A DNA stretch of 64,000 nucleotides, from contig URAZ01000003.1 of NCBI GenBank assembly GCA_900545925.1, forward strand, positions 1 to 64,000, given 5' to 3'. Under the pieces are notes generated by a model, which worked only from the letters and a program-made list of their open reading frames with translations, made no database searches and had not been told where the DNA came from. Source of the stretch: an uncultured Eubacteriales bacterium (GTDB lineage Bacteria; Bacillota; Clostridia; Oscillospirales; Oscillospiraceae). This document shows, one piece after another, positions 43,312 through 51,672 of the stretch. Position numbers and translations under genes: made by a program. Every line of letters starts with the position of its first letter. Position 1 is the stretch's first letter.

Positions 43312-43334
43312 GGAAGAATAGAGGAGGATTCAAC

Positions 43335-43895
43335 ATGGAAGATGAAACGATCATTGATCTGTACTTTGCCCGCGAGGAACGGGCCATTTCCGAAACAGGG
43401 AAGAAATACGGCGGCTACTGCCGCTCCATTGCCTTCAACATCCTGCACAGCCATGAGGACACGGAGGAATGCGTCAGCGACACCTATCTGCATACCTGGA
43501 ACACCATTCCGCCCACGCGGCCCGGCTGTCTGCGGGCGTTTCTGGGCCGTATCACGCGCAATCTGTCCTTTACGCGCTGGGAGGCGGCCCGCGCGCAGAA
43601 GCGCGGCGGCGGGCAGACGGAGCTGCTGCTTTCCGAACTTGCCGACTGTCTGCCGGGCGGCGAACGGCCCGAGGCGCAGCTGGACGCACAGGCCGTCACG
43701 CTGACGATTGAGTTGTTCCTGCAGGCGCAGACGCGCGAGAACCGGCAGCTGTTTCTCCGCCGGTATTATTACGGCGACTCTGTCCGGCGCCTGTCTGGCC
43801 TGTTCGGCCTGACGGAAAACACGGTCAAGTCCCGGCTGTTCCGCCTGCGCGCGGGATTGCGGGACGCGCTTTTGAAGGAGGGGATCGCCGTATGA
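43335..43895 (+). CDS. ECF-like sigma-70 family factor
   Basis: A 186-residue alternative sigma factor with only regions 2 and 4. Region 2 runs from KKYGGYCRSIAFNILHSHED through TEECVSDTYLHTWNTIPP to LGRITRNLSFTRWEA; region 4 ends DSVRRLSGLFGLTENTVKSR. The ATG at 43335 follows GAGGAGGA. It overlaps the following membrane protein gene by 4 bases, the usual layout of a sigma factor and its anti-sigma factor. The inducing signal is unknown. Confidence 0.92.
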   Translation: MEDETIIDLYFAREERAISETGKKYGGYCRSIAFNILHSHEDTEECVSDTYLHTWNTIPPTRPGCLRAFLGRITRNLSFTRWEAARAQKRGGGQTELLLSELADCLPGGERPEAQLDAQAVTLTIELFLQAQTRENRQLFLRRYYYGDSVRRLSGLFGLTENTVKSRLFRLRAGLRDALLKEGIAV

Positions 43896-45079
43896 CGACG
43901 AAGGATCTGTTCCGCTGCATCGGAAATCTGAGCGACGACCTGCTCGAAGAGGCCGCCGCGATCAGAAGAAAGCCGCGCTGGCTGCCCATCGCGGCGCTGG
44001 CCGCGTGCGCGGTGCTGGCCGTCTCCATCCCGCTGGCTGTGCGCGGCATGCAGAAAAATGCCGCAACCGCAGACGCCACAGCCGCAGAAACGCCCACCAT
44101 GGAAGCGCCTGCAGAGGATAAGGAGGCCGCCGATGAAGCGACCGGGTCACGCGGCGAGTCTGACGGCTCCTGGTACGACAGCGATCCGACGGCCGCGCGC
44201 ATTCTGAGCGCGGAGCTTGGCGGGCTGCGGCTGGGGATGAAGCGTGAGGACGTGCAGGCCATGCTCGGCGAGCCGGACAGCGTCAGCAACACGGGAGAGA
44301 TCCAGCGTGAGGACGGCGTGTGGGAAGTCTGCTGGTTCTATAATACCTCCGGCAGCGCGGATGTGCAGTATGATCTGCGTCTGCGATTCACGAACACCGG
44401 CATGCGCGACGGCAGCGGCTCGGTGCTGAGCGAGGTCTGGACGCAAAGCCCCTGCGATTGGACGCTGGATACCGGCATCGACATTGGAAGCCCGCAGGAG
44501 GCCGTCGAGGCTGCATACCCGGACGCCGTGTGGACGCATGAAACAATGATCGAGAACGATCAGGAGATTCCGTATGACTTGTACGAGCTCACGTCCGGCG
44601 ACCTGTTCATGCTGATCCGCGTCGAAGCGGGTGAAGTCTCACACATCAGCTTCGGCGGTCTGAACGCCGAGCACTTCTTGGATGAGGACGAACCCGCTCC
44701 CACCGACCCGTACACCTTCACCCCCTACGACACCCTCTCCGGCGGGACAGTCACGGCCTATACCCGCACGGAAAGCGGCTGGGAGAAGCAGATTCTGACA
44801 GAGAAGCGGGCAAAGCTGCTCGTGATTGCGCTCAACATCATGGACCCGGAGCCGGGCGATGTGCAGGGCGAGGCCGTAATCTGGCTGGAATTTGAATCCG
44901 GCGGCGTCGCGGCGCTGTACGATGAAAGCGGCGCAGGCGCGATCTACCTTCTGGAGAACCAAACCGCATTTGAGACTGCGCTGTCGTCCGGCGAAGATCC
45001 CACCAGCGCACTGACCCTGATCGAGTACTGCACTTTCCCGGGTGTCTGGGACAATGTGATGTCCGCACTGGACGCATAA
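43892..45079 (+). CDS. Putative anti-sigma membrane protein with extracellular domain
   Basis: A 395-residue single-pass protein: cytoplasmic N-terminus of about 29 residues (DLFRCIGNLSDDLLEEAAAI), one membrane helix (WLPIAALAACAVLAVSIPLAV), an acidic Ala/Glu-rich linker, then an extracellular region of about 310 residues without a recognised domain. Because it overlaps the sigma gene by 4 bases and has the membrane topology, it is probably the anti-sigma factor or sensor. The cytoplasmic part is short for a classical zinc anti-sigma domain, so the mechanism is uncertain. Confidence 0.75.
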   Translation: MTTKDLFRCIGNLSDDLLEEAAAIRRKPRWLPIAALAACAVLAVSIPLAVRGMQKNAATADATAAETPTMEAPAEDKEAADEATGSRGESDGSWYDSDPTAARILSAELGGLRLGMKREDVQAMLGEPDSVSNTGEIQREDGVWEVCWFYNTSGSADVQYDLRLRFTNTGMRDGSGSVLSEVWTQSPCDWTLDTGIDIGSPQEAVEAAYPDAVWTHETMIENDQEIPYDLYELTSGDLFMLIRVEAGEVSHISFGGLNAEHFLDEDEPAPTDPYTFTPYDTLSGGTVTAYTRTESGWEKQILTEKRAKLLVIALNIMDPEPGDVQGEAVIWLEFESGGVAALYDESGAGAIYLLENQTAFETALSSGEDPTSALTLIEYCTFPGVWDNVMSALDA

Positions 45080-45084
45080 AAACA

Positions 45085-45117
45085 GGGCGCAGCCGCATTC
45101 CGGCTGCGCCCGATTTT
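45085..45117. terminator. Terminator of the sigma operon
   Basis: GGGCGCAGCC and GGCTGCGCCC around GCATTCC, then GATTTTC. It lies between convergent genes. Confidence 0.8.
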
Positions 45118-45152
45118 CTGTTGAGGCCCACTGTGCCGCCTTGCCGGGCAGC

Positions 45153-45827
45153 TTATGCGAACTGAATCGTCAATGCGATAAAGATCTGCGCCATGTAGTA
45201 CAGCACATGCAAAACCGCATTGCGGTAGGGACTGTCATTCTTCCCGAAGGAGAGCACAACCAGCATATTATCGCTCGCAGAAAAGCAGATACCGCCGACA
45301 AAAAACAGGAACAGCGCCCGGCTGGACTCGATGAATGCGCCTGTCGCCGCGCAGGCTGTCATAAACAGAACGCTGCCGATATAGACCACGCCGAGCGGCG
45401 TAATTCTGCCCGCGCGCACCTCCTTGGCATACGCGTAAAAACAGGCCGCGCCCAGCGCCACCACCGCGATGGGGATTGCATACAGCCACGCCGCCGGGCA
45501 GAGCGTCAGAATTGCAAGAATGTAGACAATATGCCCCAGGAAAAACGACACAGAGCCAGCCGCAAAGAACAGCCGATGCAGCTTTTCCGACAAGAATCGC
45601 AGCGCCAGCAGCAGATCGCCCAGCATTCCGAGCGTCAGTCCCGCCACGACATACCACTCGTACACGCTCGGCCCCATCCTCCGCAGTTCCAGCAGCCCCA
45701 GCAGCACGAACACCACCGAAGCCGCCGTCTTGAGCACCACCGACGAAACATCGCGCCGCTTATAAGAGCGCATGATGAACAGCGTCTCCAATACCGCGCC
45801 CGCACTGATGAGCAGGATCTCCAGCAT
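45153..45827 (-). CDS. Lysoplasmalogenase/YhhN (TMEM86) family protein
   Basis: A 224-residue membrane protein with about eight hydrophobic segments. Family features include LGMLGDLLLAL (Asp in a membrane helix) and GGICFSASDNMLVVL. Characterised relatives hydrolyse the vinyl-ether bond of lysoplasmalogens; plasmalogens occur in many anaerobic clostridia, which fits. The start has GGGAGAGG upstream. It marks the chromosomal side of the left prophage border: the phage amidase stops 38 bases away. Confidence 0.88.
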   Translation of the reverse strand: MLEILLISAGAVLETLFIMRSYKRRDVSSVVLKTAASVVFVLLGLLELRRMGPSVYEWYVVAGLTLGMLGDLLLALRFLSEKLHRLFFAAGSVSFFLGHIVYILAILTLCPAAWLYAIPIAVVALGAACFYAYAKEVRAGRITPLGVVYIGSVLFMTACAATGAFIESSRALFLFFVGGICFSASDNMLVVLSFGKNDSPYRNAVLHVLYYMAQIFIALTIQFA

Positions 45828-45864
45828 CCGCCTCTCCCCCCTTCCGCGTTTTCTTTCTTCTCGC

Positions 45865-46578
45865 TTACTTTACCATGTCCGCCGCACCGCTGTCAACGCT
45901 GCGCATCTGATCATATTCGTACAGCAGCTTTGCCACGGCTTCGCGCGTGACCGGCTGCTGCCAGCCAAAGTTGCCCGCGCTGTCGCCGGTAAAAACACCG
46001 GTCTGCTTGGCCCACTGTGTCGCTTCCCGCGCCCAGTCGGACGGATAGTCGCCCGTGTCCTTCAGAGAAAGCAACTCCTCCTTCGTCATCTCCATCACCT
46101 CCATGACCTGCCGTTTGAACGCGAACCACGCGTTCTCATCGTCCACCCACATCGCGGGGCACCGCTTGCTGACCACGTCATAATGCCGCAGCACGTTTTC
46201 GATCGGAATGCCGTATTTGCGCATCAGCTTTCTTGTCAGCAGCGCCGCGTTCGCCACGACCACATCCTCCAGCCAGTACCGCCCCGCGTCATACCGGCAG
46301 CACATCTCGATGGAGATCGAGTTGCCGTTATGGCAGCGCGGGTGCTTCTGCGTATAGATACCTGCCGTGCCGACAGACCACGCCGTGTCCTCGTCGCTGA
46401 CCGACTGCCGCCAGCCGTCCCGGTCAACAAAATAGTGGGCCGAGGCCCCGCGCGGGGACGCAAAATATCGGAGATTCCCCGCGGCGGAGTCGTTGTGCCC
46501 GGCCGTGTAGTGCAGCACAAGGAACTCAATGCGCGCGCTGCGGCCCTTCGTGTAATTACTCGGATGCGCCGTCGTCAT
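45865..46578 (-). CDS. Phage endolysin: N-acetylmuramoyl-L-alanine amidase with SLH-like C-terminus
   Basis: A 237-residue lysis enzyme of the Amidase_2/PGRP fold, cleaving the bond between muramic acid and the stem peptide. Zinc ligands are expected in VLHYTAGHND and HYDVVSKRCPAMW; SAHYFVDRDG is also conserved. The C-terminal 60 residues (DYPSDWAREATQWAKQTGVF, PVTREAVAKLLYEYD) resemble a single SLH domain and probably bind the cell wall. The ATG at 46578 lies inside the holin gene (23-base overlap), consistent with a lysis cassette; its ribosome site is weak. Confidence 0.88.
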   Translation of the reverse strand: MTTAHPSNYTKGRSARIEFLVLHYTAGHNDSAAGNLRYFASPRGASAHYFVDRDGWRQSVSDEDTAWSVGTAGIYTQKHPRCHNGNSISIEMCCRYDAGRYWLEDVVVANAALLTRKLMRKYGIPIENVLRHYDVVSKRCPAMWVDDENAWFAFKRQVMEVMEMTKEELLSLKDTGDYPSDWAREATQWAKQTGVFTGDSAGNFGWQQPVTREAVAKLLYEYDQMRSVDSGAADMVK

Positions 46579-46774
46579 GCCGTACATCCGCGCCGCTCTG
46601 CAGCTTTTGCGCCTGCGTTCCAAAGTAAAACGCGATGACCGTCGTATAGATCATCATAAAGTCCTGGCTGACCTCACCCTTGATTGCCTGACAGGCGAAA
46701 ACTGCCGTCAGCGCCAGCGTCACGATCGACTTGACCGTCAGCAGGTTTTCAATGCGCTTCAAAAACTGTTCCAT
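46556..46774 (-). CDS. Putative phage holin
   Basis: A 72-residue protein with two hydrophobic segments (SIVTLALTAVFACQAI and FMMIYTTVIAFYFGTQ) and charged ends. The position immediately before the amidase argues for a holin. The ATG at 46774 has AAAGGAG 11 bases upstream; in-frame ATGs at 46795 and 46810 lie before that site. Confidence 0.75.
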   Translation of the reverse strand: MEQFLKRIENLLTVKSIVTLALTAVFACQAIKGEVSQDFMMIYTTVIAFYFGTQAQKLQSGADVRHDDGASE

Positions 46775-46825
46775 ATCTTCAAATACTCCTTTCATGCAAC
46801 CGATGATCAAATTGCCTGCGGTTGC

Positions 46826-47146
46826 TCATGTCACGATCTCCCATTCGGCGACCTCACGGGCAATGCGCTCGATGAACGAATTGCCGCGCAGCGCCTTGTA
46901 AGCCTTATATTCATAGAGGAAATTCTCATATTCATACTGCCGGATGGTTTTTTCTTCTCTGTGTTTATAATATGCCGCCAGCATGTCCGCGCGCAGCATA
47001 CATTTCTGTCCATCGCGGATTGCGCTGAGGCCAAACAGCCGTTCCCGCATCGGCTTTGCCAGAAGCAGCAGCAGACTCAAAATGGAGCCGAGTCCGCTGC
47101 ACACACTCACAAGCACGAAAAACGCACCTGCCTGCTCTGCATTCAT
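46826..47146 (-). CDS. Small phage membrane protein
   Basis: A 106-residue protein with one N-terminal membrane segment (GAFFVLVSVCSGLGSILSLL) and a charged helical remainder. It overlaps the preceding gene by 4 bases and precedes the holin, so a lysis-related (spanin-like or anti-holin) or superinfection role is possible. No family is recognised with certainty. Confidence 0.7.
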   Translation of the reverse strand: MNAEQAGAFFVLVSVCSGLGSILSLLLLLAKPMRERLFGLSAIRDGQKCMLRADMLAAYYKHREEKTIRQYEYENFLYEYKAYKALRGNSFIERIAREVAEWEIVT

Positions 47147-47358
47147 CGCATCGCTCCTTCCGCTGCCGCAAGCAGCGCAGCTAACTCCGGCAGAAGCGTC
47201 CCGATGGTTCTTTTTGCCGCCGCACCGAGCGCTTCATAACTTTGCACGAAGCGCGCAAGCACCGGCATAAGCGCCGCGAGTTTTTCAGCCGCAGCGGGAT
47301 CCAGCCCAGCCAGCCGCTCTTTGATCCGCGCGAGCATTTCCCGCTCCAGTCTCGTCAT
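47143..47358 (-). CDS. Small Ala-rich phage protein
   Basis: A 71-residue helical protein without recognised motif, overlapped by 4 bases at both ends with neighbours (ATGA junctions). The tight coupling supports it being real. Function unknown. Confidence 0.65.
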   Translation of the reverse strand: MTRLEREMLARIKERLAGLDPAAAEKLAALMPVLARFVQSYEALGAAAKRTIGTLLPELAALLAAAEGAMR

Positions 47359-47681
47359 GTCAGTGCTTCCTCCAGTTCCTGCAGCGCTTTCTCCAGCTGT
47401 GTATATTGGCCCATTTTAACCGTGAGCGTCCCATCCCGGTTGTCTGTAATCGGCCCTGCAACACAGTAGTCGGAGCAGTCCTGCTCCTGTGCTGTTCCAT
47501 GCGCGTCATCCCCGCGCCGCACAATGGCCCAGTTCAGTCCGTCCACAAACAGCTGCGCAGCCTGCGCATACGCCATGGTGAGCGTCACCGTTCTGGACGC
47601 GCGGCCGTCCCAGTCGCGGTCGATCTGCTTTCCGCAGACCTGTGCGGGAATCTCTGTTCCGTTTGCTTTCAGATATTCCAT
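47355..47681 (-). CDS. Phage hypothetical protein upstream of lysis genes
   Basis: A 108-residue protein starting at an ATG behind AAGGAGGAGACGC. The sequence begins MEYLKANGTEIPA and looks like a small structural protein: strand-rich middle, helical acidic end (LEKALQELEEAL). The frame is open further upstream but unsupported. It probably belongs to the tail-fibre end of the structural genes. Confidence 0.7.
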   Translation of the reverse strand: MEYLKANGTEIPAQVCGKQIDRDWDGRASRTVTLTMAYAQAAQLFVDGLNWAIVRRGDDAHGTAQEQDCSDYCVAGPITDNRDGTLTVKMGQYTQLEKALQELEEALT

Positions 47682-47692
47682 GCGTCTCCTCC

Positions 47693-48676
47693 TTAAAAGC
47701 AGAATGCGAAACTCACGCCGTACAGATTTGTAATATCGCCGCCGTTTGTGCCGCCCTGCTGTCCGACAAAGCCGAAGCCGCCTGCGCCTGCAAAGTTCTG
47801 TGACCGCTGCCACCATATTGTTGCGGTTCCGTTCTTTGTCTTCACTCTATTTGCGGTGGTGTAATAGCTGTACTTTTCCCCCTCGCCTGCAGCGGAAACG
47901 ACTCGGCTGCCAAAAATCTCAATTTCCGAGAGCAGAAACAGTTTGTCCGCCGAGGTTACAATAGAAGATGCTGTTGCTGCGCTCTTTTTGCTGACCTCCC
48001 GGACGCCGTTTTTAACGTTCTCCGGCATAAGCGCCAGAATGGACGGCAGATACTCTGTCCGCATTTTACTGCTCTTCCAGCCGCCCACGACCGTTTCTGT
48101 GTCATTCATGCCGTACCCCGTACCGTAGCAGTCATGTAACTGGAACGTCAGCGGAGCCTTGCCGGAGCCGTCGTAATAGTCGTCATGACTCTTTCCGATG
48201 ATATCAACTTGATAGTCTGTACCACCGATCGTCATGGGCATGCTGTCGCCTACGACCCATGTGGAGGGCACGGTTCCTCTGCGGCAAGCCGTTACAACTC
48301 CTGCCCAGGAGTTGTTTGCAAAAACCGGATCGACCGAAAACAGCGACATGCTCTGCGTTCCGATCACGATGCTCTGCGTGTCGCTCAGTCCGTTTGCTGT
48401 TGACGTTACGCTCCATTCTCCCGCCTCCGGGATTTCCAGCGTGCATGTTCCATCTGTGTCGGCAGTTCCGCTGACTGTTTTTGAGCCTTTTATCGCTGTG
48501 ACAGCCGCCCCCGCAGAGGTGGTCACGACCAACTTCGGCGTGACGCCGGTCTGAATTGCCTGAATCGCGGAAACGAACCCTGCCGGATAGACCAGCTGCG
48601 CGGACGTGCCGCCTTTGGTGCGGATCGCGTCGGCAACTGCAGTCAGATTATCCGTGTCCGTCATACATCGTGACAT
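47693..48676 (-). CDS. Phage tail-fibre-associated protein with DUF6273-like domain
   Basis: A 327-residue protein: N-terminal segment NLTAVADAIRTKGGTSAQLV often seen in clostridial phage fibre proteins, an Ig-like middle part (about 50-110, VTPKLVVTTSAGAAVTAI), and a C-terminal domain (about 130-327; HDCYGTGYGMNDTETVVGGW, YLPSILALMP) that I match to DUF6273. The start at 48676 overlaps the collagen-like gene stop (TGATG). A role in host-surface adhesion is likely; the receptor is unknown. Confidence 0.8.
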   Translation of the reverse strand: MSRCMTDTDNLTAVADAIRTKGGTSAQLVYPAGFVSAIQAIQTGVTPKLVVTTSAGAAVTAIKGSKTVSGTADTDGTCTLEIPEAGEWSVTSTANGLSDTQSIVIGTQSMSLFSVDPVFANNSWAGVVTACRRGTVPSTWVVGDSMPMTIGGTDYQVDIIGKSHDDYYDGSGKAPLTFQLHDCYGTGYGMNDTETVVGGWKSSKMRTEYLPSILALMPENVKNGVREVSKKSAATASSIVTSADKLFLLSEIEIFGSRVVSAAGEGEKYSYYTTANRVKTKNGTATIWWQRSQNFAGAGGFGFVGQQGGTNGGDITNLYGVSFAFCF

Positions 48677-50091
48677 CAGTAAGACCCTCCTTCCGCATCC
48701 GGCACCGTGACGGCGCTCCACGCCCCGTTCGCAACGCACATAAACTTCCCATTATCGGCCGCTGTGACGCTCGGCAGGAATTTCTCGCTGCCGGATAGCG
48801 TATACCGTGTACCCCAGTAGCCTTCTGCATTGCCATCCGAGTCAATATGGACGTAACAAATCATCAATTCTTCCGGTGCGTCGCCCTGTACCATCTTTGT
48901 TAGAGCGAAATCGACATACCCCATCGCTTCATCCACTTCCGCAAGCGGAAGAAGTAGGAGGTTCGTATTGTATTCCCCAAAGAGTTTCACTCTTGCATAA
49001 CACGCTTTTCCAGCCTTATAAGCTGCAACGATTTCGTCATATGTCTTGGTGTGCGTGACACTTTGATCATAAGTATCCTCGGCATGAATACCGCAGCCGA
49101 CATAGAACAACTCCGAACCTGGTCCCGCTTCCCCTGCAGGCCCCTTGATATTCACACTGGCCGGATTTTCCTTCCCGCCGTCATTCGTCCAGCTGAGAAC
49201 GCCGTCTGTGGATACGGAGGGCGTAAAGGTCGCGCCGTCCTGTCCCGGAGCGCCGTCTGCGCCGGGCGCACCGGCGGAGCCGTCTTTCCCAGGTGCTCCT
49301 GCCGGGCCTTTGACATTCACGCTTGCCGGATTTTCCTTTCCACCGTCGTTCGTCCAGCTGAGAACGCCGTCTGTGGATACGGAGGGTGTAAAGGTCGCGC
49401 CGTTCTGCCCCGGTTCGCCATTCTGACCGTCTGTACCATCCGCACCGTCCCGTCCCGGAGTCCCGGCCTCGCCGGGCTCTCCCTTGTCGCCTTTTTCACC
49501 TCGCGCGCCCTGAAGCGGCCCGTTGTTGATCCAGCTTTTTGTTACGCCGTCAAAAATATAAATGTCATACGACTCCGATGCCCCGACGCCGTAGGCATCG
49601 CCTGCCATTGGATTCTGCACGGACGCCTCCAGCACGGAGGCCGTCGCGTAATATCCCTTCACCAGAAAGCCCGCGCCCGTATCGCCCTTTGGGCCTTGTG
49701 CGCCCGTCTCACCTTTCGGGCCGCGTTCACCGGTTTCGCCCTTCGGGCCCTGTGCACCTGTCTCGCCCTTTGGCCCCTGCTCACCCGTATCGCCTTTGGG
49801 TCCCTGTGCACCAGTTTCGCCCTTCGGGCCGCGTTCGCCGGCTTCGCCCTTCGGGCCCTGCGCACCGGTATCACCCTTTGGGCCCTGTGCACCTGTCTCG
49901 CCCTTCGGCCCCTCTGCGCCTGTCTCGCCTCTCGGACCCTGCGGCCCCACGACGCTGCCAAGGTCAACAGTGCTGCCATCCGTCAGCGTGAAGACGAGCC
50001 TCCCCCCTTCCGTGACTGCAACCGCTCTCACGCCTCTGGAGATCAGGCCGCCAATGGTCACTGTGATCGCATTCGGAATCTCTACCCGCAT
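48676..50091 (-). CDS. Collagen-like phage fibre protein
   Basis: A 471-residue protein. A short N-terminal attachment domain (about 1-45) is followed by about 30 Gly-X-Y triplets of the GPKGETGAQ type, a linker domain with YGVGASESYDIYIFDG, then further collagen-like segments. These are interspersed with two nearly identical copies of a GATFTPSVSTDGVLSWTNDG module (DNA duplicated at about 49161 and 49323). A C-terminal head of about 130 residues follows. Such proteins form trimeric triple helices on phage tails or capsids. Repeat number is likely to vary by recombination. Confidence 0.9.
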   Translation of the reverse strand: MRVEIPNAITVTIGGLISRGVRAVAVTEGGRLVFTLTDGSTVDLGSVVGPQGPRGETGAEGPKGETGAQGPKGDTGAQGPKGEAGERGPKGETGAQGPKGDTGEQGPKGETGAQGPKGETGERGPKGETGAQGPKGDTGAGFLVKGYYATASVLEASVQNPMAGDAYGVGASESYDIYIFDGVTKSWINNGPLQGARGEKGDKGEPGEAGTPGRDGADGTDGQNGEPGQNGATFTPSVSTDGVLSWTNDGGKENPASVNVKGPAGAPGKDGSAGAPGADGAPGQDGATFTPSVSTDGVLSWTNDGGKENPASVNIKGPAGEAGPGSELFYVGCGIHAEDTYDQSVTHTKTYDEIVAAYKAGKACYARVKLFGEYNTNLLLLPLAEVDEAMGYVDFALTKMVQGDAPEELMICYVHIDSDGNAEGYWGTRYTLSGSEKFLPSVTAADNGKFMCVANGAWSAVTVPDAEGGSY

Positions 50092-50100
50092 ATCCGCACC

Positions 50101-50448
50101 TCACTCTGCCGCCGCGCGGTTGTCCCGCGCAAGCGTTGTTTTGTCGCCGTGCGTATATAAAATGTCATAAAAATACGCACCCCTTGGAAATTTTGCACTG
50201 ACCGTATCGTCGAACGTCAGCGTTGCCTGCCCTCCCGTCACGCGGTCAAACTGAAACGTATGCACCGGCGTGTGCGACGCATCAAAGAAGCTGACCGTTA
50301 GACTGTCGGACGCGCCGACAGAAACCGTCTCGCCGTCCTGATCGCGCAGCTCCAGCGCCAGCGTCACGGAAAACGTGTCGCCCGCGTACCAGCGCAGCAC
50401 GCCGCCCGCAATGCGTGGGCTTGGCTTTGCACCCGGAAGCTTTGTCAT
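50101..50448 (-). CDS. Phage structural protein, baseplate/fibre type
   Basis: A 115-residue beta-rich protein (RWYAGDTFSVTLALELRDQD, LTVSFFDASHTPVHTFQF) resembling BppU N-terminal-like upper-baseplate domains. It has an AGGAG ribosome site and no membrane segments. It lies between the internal-protein gene and the collagen-like fibre and may connect fibre to tail. Confidence 0.65.
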   Translation of the reverse strand: MTKLPGAKPSPRIAGGVLRWYAGDTFSVTLALELRDQDGETVSVGASDSLTVSFFDASHTPVHTFQFDRVTGGQATLTFDDTVSAKFPRGAYFYDILYTHGDKTTLARDNRAAAE

Positions 50449-50471
50449 CTGCTCTCCTCCCCCTGGCTTTT

Positions 50472-51497
50472 TCAGTTGATCTCGTCGCGGCGCGCCGTGC
50501 CGGGCGCTGTTCTGCTGCGCTTTTCGCCTCTGCCTCTGGCAAGGGAGGATGAACGTTTTGTCTGCTTGTCCTTCGTCTTGCCCGTCTGCGCCGCCTTCTG
50601 CCGAGCCTGCGCCGCCTTTTCCGCCGCCGCAGCCTGCTTGTCCGCATAGGCAAGCTGCTTCCAGTACTGCGCGTTTGCCGCGTCCTCCCGGTCGGAGCGA
50701 TAGTTCAGCTCGTTCCAGTAATTGTCGTTCGCCAGCTTCGCGTACTGCAGCGCCAGAGTTTCGCTGCGCTGCGCCTCACTCTGGTACGCACTGCGCGCGT
50801 CGGACAGCGCAGCGTAATAATCCGTCACCTGATCACGATAGCGGTCATAGTCGCTCTTCTCGCGGCTGCTGATCAGCGCATAGCGCTCAGAAAGCGCCGC
50901 CCCCTCGCGGTCATACTGGCTGCGCGCCTGCGCATAGAGATCCGGCACGACCTCATTGAGTTTCTGCAGATACGCGTTATACGACTGCTGCCCCGCCTGC
51001 TGGCTGTAGCTTGAGCCATAGCCGCCCGTGAGCGCTGCCGCCGCCCCCATTGTGTTCTCCATTGCCAGCCGTCCCGCGCTCTGATATTGCTCACGGTACT
51101 GCCGGTACAGCGGATCCGAACCCAGATCGTAGGAAAATGCCTTCCGGTTCGCAATCTGGTCATAAAGCGTGTCAAGTTCCTTGTCCCACCGGGACGTATA
51201 GCTTCCGGGCTTTTCCGCCAGCACCCGATCCAGCGCCGCCTTTGCCTCGCTTGCCGCGCCGGACGGCGTATAGCCGGGCGTTCTGACCTGCGCCGCGTCT
51301 GTCTGACCGGCAGAAGGCGTCCCGTAGCTGCCGCGATAGTTATAGATCGTCTGATACTTGTTGCTGAGCGAACTGCGGTAGCTGCCGTCGGCATTTACGC
51401 CAAGAATGCGGTATGTGCCGCCGCCCGTCACAACCTCGTCGCCCACCTGCAAGCCCACCGGAGCCTTTCCGTTACCCTGCACTCTGTAAAGCGCCAT
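50472..51497 (-). CDS. Putative internal virion/ejection protein
   Basis: A 341-residue protein. The N-terminus has a short SH3-like segment (GLQVGDEVVTGGGTYRILGV); the middle is Tyr/Ala/Gln-rich helical (AAALTGGYGSSYSQQAGQQS, YNAYLQKLNEVVPDLYAQA), followed by long coiled coil rich in D/R/Y; the C-terminus is strongly basic (KDKQTKRSSSLARGRGEKRS). No enzyme motif is seen. In a short-tailed phage without a tape measure, an Ala/Tyr-rich helical protein with a basic tail could be ejected with the DNA; that is inference. The ATG at 51497 follows AGGAGGAA. Confidence 0.6.
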   Translation of the reverse strand: MALYRVQGNGKAPVGLQVGDEVVTGGGTYRILGVNADGSYRSSLSNKYQTIYNYRGSYGTPSAGQTDAAQVRTPGYTPSGAASEAKAALDRVLAEKPGSYTSRWDKELDTLYDQIANRKAFSYDLGSDPLYRQYREQYQSAGRLAMENTMGAAAALTGGYGSSYSQQAGQQSYNAYLQKLNEVVPDLYAQARSQYDREGAALSERYALISSREKSDYDRYRDQVTDYYAALSDARSAYQSEAQRSETLALQYAKLANDNYWNELNYRSDREDAANAQYWKQLAYADKQAAAAEKAAQARQKAAQTGKTKDKQTKRSSSLARGRGEKRSRTAPGTARRDEIN

Positions 51498-51672
51498 TGT
51501 CTTCCTCCTTTTTCTCCTCTGCTTCCGCGTCCTCCTGCGCTTCGAGCAGCCGCACCTGCGTGCGCACCTGATCGAGCACCATCCCGACGACGCACGGCGG
51601 AAGCCCGGAGGCGTTGACCGCCTCCACAAGCCCAGCACGCAGCGCGCCAATCGCATTTGAAAGCTTACTCAT
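51472..51672 (-). CDS. Small phage protein, unknown
   Basis: A 66-residue protein with an N-terminal helix (SKLSNAIGALRAGLVEAVNA), a CVVGMVLDQVRTQVRLLEAQ segment and an acidic tail. It overlaps the next gene by 26 bases and the S74 gene stop by 4. The ribosome site is GGAGGAAACGGC. Function unknown. Confidence 0.65.
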   Translation of the reverse strand: MSKLSNAIGALRAGLVEAVNASGLPPCVVGMVLDQVRTQVRLLEAQEDAEAEEKKEEDNGALQSAG

